NCBI GenBank assembly: GCA_045402695.1
Contig: JAWPNA010000102.1
Location: 1-7,102, forward strand
Source: JAWPNA01 sp045402695
GTDB lineage: Bacteria; Acidobacteriota; Polarisedimenticolia; JACPZX01; DASXTC01
Reading direction: 5' to 3'
Length of the DNA stretch: 7,102 bases
How positions within the stretch are numbered: the stretch's first letter is position 1; every line of letters starts with the position of its first letter. Below, piece after piece: positions 1 through 7,102 of the stretch. A model generated the notes under the pieces. The model made no database searches, was not told the DNA's origin, and worked only from the letters and a program-made list of their open reading frames with translations. Made by a program: the position numbers and the translations under genes.

Positions 1-2676
1 CACCCGAACATCGTCACCATCTACGAGATCGGTCAAGACAGGGTCCGGACCAGCCAGGCCGGCGACGAAGCCGAGCACGTCTCCGAGCCGGTCCACTTCA
101 TCTCGATGGAGCTGGTCTCCGGAGAGACGTTGAGCCAGAAGATCCACCAGGAGAAAACCGATCTTCGGACGTTGCTGAGCTACCTGACCCAGGCCGCGGA
201 AGGGATCGCCAAGGCTCACGCCGCGGGGATCGTCCACCGGGATCTCAAGCCGGGCAACATCATGGTCTCCAAGGACGGCTTCGTGAAGGTGCTCGACTTC
301 GGCCTGGCCAAGCTCACCGAGAAGCACGACGCCTCCGATGAGGAGATGACCAGCGCCACAACGGACGTGGCCGCCACGGGTGCCGGCGTGGTCCTGGGGA
401 CAGTGGGATACATGTCCCCCGAGCAGGTGCAGGCCAAGACGGTCGATCACCGATCCGACATCTTCTCCATGGGCTGCATCCTGTACGAGGCGGCCACGCG
501 CAGGCGTCCCTTCGCCGCAGACACCAACGTGGAGACGATGCACCAGATCTTGAAGGAAAGGCCCCGGCCCGTCGAGGAGCTGAACCCTGAGGTGCCGGCG
601 GAGGTCCGCCGCATCATCCGTCGCTGCCTGGCCAAAAGCCCGGACCAGCGCTTCCAGTCGATGAAGGACCTGGCGATCGAAATGCGCGAGGTGGTCGACG
701 AGTACGACTCGCTTTCCGTCTCCGCCGCCACCGGCTCTTCCGTGGCGTCGGGCGATCTCGGCGCGCCGCCCAAGACGCGGCCGGGTCTCTTGATCGCGGC
801 CGCAGTGGTGGCCGTCCTGGGGATTGGCGGCCTTGGCTTCGGCCTGTACAGCCTCCTCGGCCGGGGGGCCGCGGCCGGCGGCGCCGGGGCGAGCCTGCAG
901 AGCATGAAGATCTCCGTCCTCATGAGCCGCAACGATCTGGGCGAGGCGACCCTCTCGGCGGACGGCCGCTACCTGGCCTTCGTCACCCAGGCCGGTCGGA
1001 CGAGTGCGCTTACCGTGCGCCAGGTGCGTACCGGCAGCGACGTGGTGATCCTCCCGATGCAGGAGGTCCAAATCCAGGGGATCAGCTTCTCCCCTGACGG
1101 CGACTACCTCTACTTCCGGGATCGGGATCCCAATCTGCCGAACTACAGCGCCCTGTTCCAGGTGGCTTCGCTGGGAGGTACCCCGCGCAAGGTCTTCTTC
1201 GACGTGGACTCGGCGGCGACCTTCTCCCCCGATGGGAAAAGGGCCTGCTTCCGGCGCGGCCTCCTCGACCAGGGGGCTGACTCGCTCGTCATCGCCGAGA
1301 TCGAGACGGGGAAGGAGCGGGAACTGATCCGCATCAAGGCCCCCGACCGTTTCCAGACCTCGCCTGCCTGGTCGCCGGACGGGAAGAGGGTTGTGATCGG
1401 GATACAGGGCCTGACCGAGGGGGCCAAGGCATGGCTCGTCGCCGTGGATGTCGAGACGGGACAGAGCGCCAAGATCGGCTCGAAGACGTGGATCAACACC
1501 AACAGCGTGGGCTGGGCTCCAGACGGGGACGCCGTGCTGGCCAGCGCGTTCGAGATTGGCGCGGGCGCGGCCCATCAGATCTACCGGATCACGTACCCCG
1601 GCGGAGCAACCCTGAGGATGACCAATGACCTGGACGGTTACTTGAACCTCTCCCTCTCGGCGGACGGCGCGTCGATCGCCGCCGTCAAGAGATCCTCCGT
1701 TGACAACCTCTGGGTGGCGCCCGTCGAGACCGCGGGTGAAGCCGAGCAAGTCACATTTGTCTCCGGAAGCTCCGGATCGATCGGCCTTCTGGCTCCGCTT
1801 CCTCACGGCGCGGTGGCGTTCACGGCGCCAAAGGACAACAAGGTCTTCCTCTGGCGCATGGCCACGAACGGGAAAGAGCGGCGGCAGCTCACCTCCCAGG
1901 GCGTCGCCGCCTTCGCCCCTGCCTGGGCCGAGCGAGCCGGCATCGTCTTCAGCCAGATTGACGCCGGAGAGAAGTCTCTCGCGCACATCTGGCGCATGGA
2001 CCCGGACGGGAGCGGTCTTAAGAAACTGACCGACGGCAGCGGAGAGCAAGTCATGGAGCTGTCGCCGGCCGGCAATGCTGTGCTCTTCGGCAAGTGGGAG
2101 GATCCGAGATCGATCTGGGTCCAGAAACTCGACGGAGGCGAGCCGTACAGGATCGTGGAGGGCGAGGCTGCCGAGCAGGCATTCATCTCCCCCGATGGGA
2201 AGCGCGTCCTCGTCACGAAGCTGGAAGGAACCGAGGGGCACATGTTCCCGCGCCGGTACATTCTTCCAATCGAAGGCGGCGAGCCGCTGGCCAGCTTCCT
2301 GCTGCCTCCAGGGGCGACCGACATCCGCTGGGCCCCCGACGGCAAGGCCCTGACCTATGTCGACCGAGGTGAAGGCTGGAACCTCATGCGCAAGTCTCTG
2401 TCTGACGGTACGCCCGAGCCCCTCACTCGCTTCAAGGATGGGCAGATCGCGGATCATCGCTGGCACCCTGACGGTTCCCGGTTGCTCCTGCATCGTCGGG
2501 TCAACCTGCAGCACAGCCTCTGGATGCTGAAGCCTGGCCAGGCCGAGCCCACGCTCATCACGGAATTCAAGACGGGCGGGACCCCGCGTCACGAGTGGGC
2601 ACCCGACGAACCGTTGCTCTACTTCATCTACAGTACGTCCAGCCAGGACGTCGTGATGATCACCGACTTCAGGTGA
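1..2676 (+). CDS. Receptor-type Ser/Thr protein kinase with C-terminal PD40 beta-propeller (5' partial)
   Basis: The frame is already open at base 1 and reads HPNIVTIYEIG, typical of kinase strand beta-4, so the gene starts upstream. The ATG at 106 is an internal Met in the hinge (SMELVSGETL), not a start. 891 residues are visible. The catalytic loop HRDLKPGN is at 235-258 (Asp 241, Lys 247, Asn 256), DFG at 295-303 and GYMSPE at 406-423, so the visible catalytic residues are intact. The Gly-rich loop and ATP-anchoring Lys lie outside the window. After the kinase domain (to about 700) come a Ser/Ala-rich linker and one hydrophobic segment (about 784-864). The rest is a propeller of roughly ten PD40-type motifs, S/A-P-D-G followed by a hydrophobic strand, at about 952, 1087, 1222, 1369, 1513, 1654, 2185, 2329, 2461 and 2596. 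It ends in ITDFR. This is a Hanks-type kinase with the kinase domain predicted in the cytosol and the propeller outside the membrane. Ligand and substrates are unknown. Confidence 0.93.
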   Translation, partial: HPNIVTIYEIGQDRVRTSQAGDEAEHVSEPVHFISMELVSGETLSQKIHQEKTDLRTLLSYLTQAAEGIAKAHAAGIVHRDLKPGNIMVSKDGFVKVLDFGLAKLTEKHDASDEEMTSATTDVAATGAGVVLGTVGYMSPEQVQAKTVDHRSDIFSMGCILYEAATRRRPFAADTNVETMHQILKERPRPVEELNPEVPAEVRRIIRRCLAKSPDQRFQSMKDLAIEMREVVDEYDSLSVSAATGSSVASGDLGAPPKTRPGLLIAAAVVAVLGIGGLGFGLYSLLGRGAAAGGAGASLQSMKISVLMSRNDLGEATLSADGRYLAFVTQAGRTSALTVRQVRTGSDVVILPMQEVQIQGISFSPDGDYLYFRDRDPNLPNYSALFQVASLGGTPRKVFFDVDSAATFSPDGKRACFRRGLLDQGADSLVIAEIETGKERELIRIKAPDRFQTSPAWSPDGKRVVIGIQGLTEGAKAWLVAVDVETGQSAKIGSKTWINTNSVGWAPDGDAVLASAFEIGAGAAHQIYRITYPGGATLRMTNDLDGYLNLSLSADGASIAAVKRSSVDNLWVAPVETAGEAEQVTFVSGSSGSIGLLAPLPHGAVAFTAPKDNKVFLWRMATNGKERRQLTSQGVAAFAPAWAERAGIVFSQIDAGEKSLAHIWRMDPDGSGLKKLTDGSGEQVMELSPAGNAVLFGKWEDPRSIWVQKLDGGEPYRIVEGEAAEQAFISPDGKRVLVTKLEGTEGHMFPRRYILPIEGGEPLASFLLPPGATDIRWAPDGKALTYVDRGEGWNLMRKSLSDGTPEPLTRFKDGQIADHRWHPDGSRLLLHRRVNLQHSLWMLKPGQAEPTLITEFKTGGTPRHEWAPDEPLLYFIYSTSSQDVVMITDFR

Positions 2677-2731
2677 CGGCGCCGCGCTCCTGCTCTTTCC
2701 ATTTCCTACCATCGCCGGCCGTTGGCCCACC

Positions 2732-2761
2732 TTGACACGGGCGAGCCGTGGGTCTTATCAA
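2732..2761 (+). promoter_or_regulatory. Candidate promoter for the clpB operon
   Basis: A perfect TTGACA at 2732-2737 is followed after 18 bp by TATCAA at 2756-2761, which matches 4 of 6 bases of TATAAT. Both stand out in a G+C-rich gap. The same bases can be read as a heat-shock-type promoter: CTTG at 2731-2734, then 19 bp, then CTTAT at 2754-2758. This resembles the alphaproteobacterial sigma-32 pattern, but the spacer is 1-2 bp longer than usual. Start would fall near 2768, about 77 bases before the clpB ATG. Which sigma factor applies cannot be decided from sequence. Confidence 0.42.
2736..2750. repeat. Short inverted repeat in the promoter spacer
   Basis: CACGG-GCGAG-CCGTG, a perfect 5-bp dyad with a 5-base centre, overlaps the 3' end of the -35 hexamer and runs into the -35/-10 spacer. 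Its position would suit a repressor site, but 5-bp dyads are common by chance in GC-rich DNA. It does not match the CIRCE or HAIR heat-shock operators. Confidence 0.3.
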
Positions 2762-2776
2762 TCCGGGCGTCCGGAT
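2761..2776. promoter_or_regulatory. Dyad overlapping the -10 and predicted start site, possible operator
   Basis: ATCCGG-GCGT-CCGGAT is a perfect 6-bp inverted repeat with a 4-base centre. Its left edge shares the last base of the -10 candidate and its centre lies at about the expected +1. If the promoter call is right, the left arm would be mostly untranscribed, so a DNA operator is likelier than an RNA hairpin. The sequence matches no operator I recognise. Confidence 0.35.
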
Positions 2777-2829
2777 GGTGATGCAGAATCGAAGGCGGAA
2801 GACCGGACCAAACGGAACAGGCACAGGAC

Positions 2830-2836
2830 AAGGTGA
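2830..2836 (+). promoter_or_regulatory. clpB ribosome-binding site
   Basis: AAGGTGA lies 8 bases before ATG 2845. It overlaps the in-frame GTG at 2833-2835, which would add four residues (MISR). That GTG has only a weaker purine stretch ahead of it, and ClpB proteins typically begin M-R-x-D-R-L-T, which ATG 2845 gives exactly. The spacing and the family N-terminus together decide for 2845. Confidence 0.75.
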
Positions 2837-2844
2837 TCAGCCGC

Positions 2845-5466
<2,622 letters not shown>

Positions 5467-5469
5467 CAG

Positions 5470-5483
5470 GCTTCCGGGGAGGC
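5470..5483 (+). promoter_or_regulatory. Small hairpin covering the upstream hsp20 ribosome-binding site
   Basis: GCTTC-CGGG-GAGGC can form a 5-bp stem with one G-U wobble and a 4-base loop, just after the clpB stop. The right arm and loop contain GGGGAGG (5476-5482), which lies 5 bases before the in-frame ATG at 5488. Pairing would hide that site and leave the open AGGAGG at 5503-5508 to drive initiation at 5518. There is no T-run, so it is not a terminator. The stem is short, so this is tentative. Confidence 0.3.
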
Positions 5484-5502
5484 ATCTATGCTGCACACAC
5501 AC

Positions 5503-5508
5503 AGGAGG
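5503..5508 (+). promoter_or_regulatory. hsp20 ribosome-binding site
   Basis: A perfect AGGAGG lies 9 bases before ATG 5518, directly after a (CA)5 run at 5494-5503. It supports 5518 over the upstream in-frame ATG 5488, which has its own strong site GGGGAGG five bases ahead. Confidence 0.7.
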
Positions 5509-5517
5509 TTGGCGGAT

Positions 5518-5967
5518 ATGACGCTGACACGATGGGACCCGTTTCGTGACCTCGTGAGCCTTCAGGAGCGGATGAACCGGCTGTTCGAGGACTCGCTGGC
5601 TCGCTCCAACACGACGGACCAGGAGATGGCGATGGGCGCCTGGACGCCCGCAGTGGACATCTATGAAACTCCCGAGGAGATCGTCTTGAAGGCCGATCTT
5701 CCGGGCGTGGACCAGAAGGACATCGACCTGCGCATCGAGAACAGCACGCTTACGGTGCGGGGTGAGCGGCGGTTCATGAAAGAGGCCAAGGAAGAGGACT
5801 ACCATCGGATCGAGAGGTCGTACGGAGTCTTTTCCCGCTCCTTCCAGCTCCCGGGCAGCGTTGACCAGACCCGAATCCTGGCGAACCACAAGTCGGGTGT
5901 TCTGGAAGTGCATCTACCCAAACGAGAGGACACCCGCCCGAAGCAGATCAAGGTGGATGTGAAGTGA
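5518..5967 (+). CDS. hsp20: Small heat-shock protein, Hsp20/alpha-crystallin family
   Basis: 149 residues from ATG 5518, or 159 if ATG 5488 is used. Small heat-shock proteins are ATP-independent cytosolic holdases that keep unfolding clients soluble for refolding by DnaK and ClpB. The N-terminus LTRWDPFRDLVSLQERMNRLF is the common start of bacterial class-A-like Hsp20 proteins. The alpha-crystallin domain spans about residues 43-135 and contains the ADLPG strand turn, TLTVRGER, and the signature A-N-H-K-S-G-V-L near its end (Gly-Val-Leu at 127-129). The tail carries I-K-V (144-146), fitting the I/V-x-I/V motif that drives oligomer assembly. There is no cysteine. It lies 51 bp after clpB and 7 bp before htpX, which supports co-transcription with its functional partner. 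The 5518 start was chosen for its AGGAGG and family N-terminus. The ten extra residues of the longer form (MLHTHRRLAD) look like translated leader. Confidence 0.93.
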   Translation: MTLTRWDPFRDLVSLQERMNRLFEDSLARSNTTDQEMAMGAWTPAVDIYETPEEIVLKADLPGVDQKDIDLRIENSTLTVRGERRFMKEAKEEDYHRIERSYGVFSRSFQLPGSVDQTRILANHKSGVLEVHLPKREDTRPKQIKVDVK

Positions 5968-5971
5968 GGAG
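5966..5971 (+). promoter_or_regulatory. htpX ribosome-binding site overlapping the hsp20 stop
   Basis: GAGGAG overlaps the hsp20 TGA stop (5965-5967) and lies 3 bases from ATG 5975, or 5 if only GAGG pairs. The stop, Shine-Dalgarno and start within 13 bases suggest translational coupling of htpX to hsp20. Confidence 0.6.
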
Positions 5972-5974
5972 ACG

Positions 5975-6820
5975 ATGAACGGACTGAAGACCGCGCTGCT
6001 GCTGGGCCTTCTCACTTCCGCCCTGCTGGTTTGCGGCAGGATCCTGGGCGGCGAGAGCGGAATGGTCATGGCCCTGATCCTGGCCGCCGGCATGAACTTC
6101 TTTGCCTACTGGTTCTCCGACAAGATCGTGCTGAAGGTGCACGGGGCGAAACCAGTGGCGCGCGAGAAGGCCCCGGAACTGTACGCGATTGTGGAAGGTC
6201 TCGCCGCGCGCGGCGGGATCCCCGTGCCTCCTCTGTACCTGATCGAAGCCGATGCTCCCAACGCCTTCGCCACGGGCCGCGATCCGAATCACGCGGCGGT
6301 GGCGGTCACCACCGGCATCCTGAAGATCATGGACCGCAATGAGCTGGAAGGAGTCCTGGCCCACGAGCTGTCGCACGTGAAGAACCGGGACATCCTGATC
6401 TCGTCGGTGGCCGCGACGATGGCCGGCGCCATTACCATGCTCGCCAGCATGGCGCGCTGGGGCGCGATCTTCGGCGGCTTCGGAGGCAGGGACGAAGACC
6501 GGAACGGCGGCGGTGTGTTCGAGCTGCTCGTGATGATGATCGTGGCACCGATGGCGGCGATGCTCATCCAGATGGCGGTGTCGCGATCGCGGGAGTATCA
6601 GGCTGATGCGTCCGGGGCCGAGATGGCCGGACAGCCCTACGGCCTGGCCTCGGCGCTCGGCAAGCTGGAGGAGTACGGGAAGCGGCTGCCGCCGCTCTCC
6701 GTGAGCCCGGCGATGAACCACATGTACATCTCGAATCCTCTCTCCGGACGGTCGCTCATGGCGCTGTTCAGCACACATCCGCCGATGAAGGAGCGGGTGC
6801 GACGATTGCTTGGCCGCTGA
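5975..6820 (+). CDS. htpX: HtpX-type M48 membrane zinc metalloprotease
   Basis: 281 residues, close to E. coli HtpX (293). HtpX is an inner-membrane protease with a cytosolic active site that cuts misfolded membrane proteins and overlaps functionally with FtsH. Two hydrophobic segments lie at the N-terminus (about 4-22 and 28-47). The zinc motif is HELSH (His 130, Glu 131, His 134), and the third ligand is Glu 207 in SREYQADASGAEM. Two more hydrophobic stretches (about 141-160 and 181-202) flank a Gly/charged loop (GGFGGRDEDRNGGG). The family motifs APNAFATG (94-101) and FSTHPPMKER near the C-terminus are present. All catalytic residues are intact. Seven bases separate it from hsp20. In E. 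coli htpX is in both heat-shock and Cpx envelope-stress regulons, which fits its place between cytosolic chaperones and an exported protease. Confidence 0.96.
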   Translation: MNGLKTALLLGLLTSALLVCGRILGGESGMVMALILAAGMNFFAYWFSDKIVLKVHGAKPVAREKAPELYAIVEGLAARGGIPVPPLYLIEADAPNAFATGRDPNHAAVAVTTGILKIMDRNELEGVLAHELSHVKNRDILISSVAATMAGAITMLASMARWGAIFGGFGGRDEDRNGGGVFELLVMMIVAPMAAMLIQMAVSRSREYQADASGAEMAGQPYGLASALGKLEEYGKRLPPLSVSPAMNHMYISNPLSGRSLMALFSTHPPMKERVRRLLGR

Positions 6821-6879
6821 TCCGGCCCGCAACGAGCATGCAGGCTGACTCCGGGTCAGGGACCATTCGGCTGGAAACG
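6821..6879 (+). other. htpX-htrA spacer with a small dyad
   Basis: This 59-bp spacer contains CTGAC-TCCGG-GTCAG (6845-6859), a 5-bp inverted repeat. No T-run follows it, so it does not look like an intrinsic terminator. I see no sigma-70-like or sigma-E-like promoter. Read-through from htpX is therefore the simplest expectation. Confidence 0.4.
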
Positions 6880-7102
6880 ATGACGAGAACGCTTTTCCAC
6901 GCCGGTTCCGCGCTGACGTGCGCCGCGGTATTCCTCTTGATTGGGGCGGCTCCCGCGCGGGCAGGCCGATCGGGCGCTCCTCCCGAGGCTCTCGCGTCCG
7001 CCGATCGGCGCAGCCCCGTCGTGCAGGTGGTTCAGAGGGTATCGCCCGCGGTCGTGAACATCTCCACCGAGCAGAGGCTCGAGAACCCCTTTCACCGCGG
7101 GG
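6880..7102 (+). CDS. htrA: DegP/HtrA-family periplasmic serine protease, N-terminal part (3' partial)
   Basis: An open frame of 74 codons runs off the right edge. It starts with a Sec signal peptide: Arg 3 in the n-region, a hydrophobic core (about 11-24) and a likely signal peptidase I site after APARA (residue 28). Cys 14 has no lipobox context. A short Pro/Ala-rich linker leads to SPVVQVVQRVSPAVVNIST (45-63), the characteristic N-terminal entry into the trypsin-like domain of DegP/DegQ/MucD proteins. The catalytic triad and PDZ domains lie outside the window. These proteases degrade or chaperone misfolded envelope proteins. The start at 6880 gives a normal signal peptide. An in-frame ATG at 6838 would add 14 mostly polar residues before it and is less likely. 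The ribosome-binding site is weak (GGAA, 6873-6876). Family assignment rests on about 30 conserved residues, so subfamily is open. Confidence 0.8.
   Translation, partial: MTRTLFHAGSALTCAAVFLLIGAAPARAGRSGAPPEALASADRRSPVVQVVQRVSPAVVNISTEQRLENPFHRG

Larger units (their letters stand above)
2677..2844 (+). other. Intergenic region between the kinase gene and clpB
   Basis: 168 bp separate the kinase stop from the clpB ATG. I see no hairpin followed by a T-run after the kinase gene, so no intrinsic terminator can be called. The right two-thirds hold the promoter candidate, two short dyads and the clpB Shine-Dalgarno sequence, listed separately. No RNA gene or supported small ORF is visible. Confidence 0.7.

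Noticed and set aside
106..108. ATG 106 as the start of the kinase gene
   Set aside because: The frame is open upstream to base 1 with clear kinase sequence (HPNIV), and starting at 106 would remove the N-lobe.
2731..2751. HAIR operator (CTTGAGT-N7-ACTCAAG) suggested by CTTGACA
   Set aside because: Only the first five bases of one half-site match. The second half-site is GCCGTGG, so there is no HAIR.
6582..6591. CGCGATCGCG palindrome resembling the cyanobacterial HIP1 repeat
   Set aside because: It is a single copy inside htpX and simply encodes Ser-Arg-Ser-Arg codons. There is no cyanobacterial context.
6845..6864. Overlapping hairpins CTGAC-N5-GTCAG and GGTC-AGG-GACC as a terminator or switch before htrA
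   Set aside because: Stems of 4-5 bp without a T-run are weak and expected by chance. There is no support for termination or a riboswitch.
6965..7008. GCCGATCGG present twice, 35 bp apart, at the start of htrA
   Set aside because: Both copies lie in the coding sequence for the linker after the signal peptide in a GC-rich setting. They are read in different frames and no further copies or structure support a role.

Overview
This is a G+C-rich bacterial window in which every gene reads on the + strand. From left to right it holds: the 3' part of a receptor-type Ser/Thr protein kinase whose C-terminal half is a WD40-like (PD40/TolB-type) beta-propeller; a 168-bp gap with a plausible promoter and two small dyads; a complete ClpB disaggregase gene; a small heat-shock protein (Hsp20) gene; an HtpX-type membrane zinc metalloprotease gene; and the first 74 codons of a DegP/HtrA-family periplasmic serine protease, cut by the window end.

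The organism is a Gram-negative-type, high-GC bacterium. Kinases with a transmembrane segment followed by PD40 repeats and ending in a short Asp-Phe-Arg tail are especially abundant in Acidobacteriota, which is my best guess. It rests on recalled family distribution, not on a search, and other high-GC phyla remain possible. Codon use is strongly G/C-ending and uniform along the window, with no sign of recent transfer, no mobile element, no CRISPR array and no RNA gene.

The four genes from 2845 to the right edge look like one protein-quality-control operon. ClpB (cytosolic unfoldase) and Hsp20 (cytosolic holdase) are followed by HtpX (inner membrane) and HtrA (exported), so the gene order runs from cytosol outward. 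The gaps are 51, 7 and 59 bp, with no convincing terminator. The best promoter candidate lies at 2732-2761, ahead of clpB. A dyad overlaps its -10 region and likely start site and could be a repressor operator. A short hairpin over the upstream of two possible hsp20 ribosome-binding sites is a weak candidate for translational or thermal control. The kinase gene ends before this promoter and is probably a separate unit. A regulatory link from kinase to stress operon is conceivable but unsupported by the sequence.

The genes themselves belong to well-known families. I see no clearly undescribed system. The points worth a second look are the operon architecture, the clpB promoter/operator region, the hsp20 translation start, and an insertion in the kinase N-lobe.
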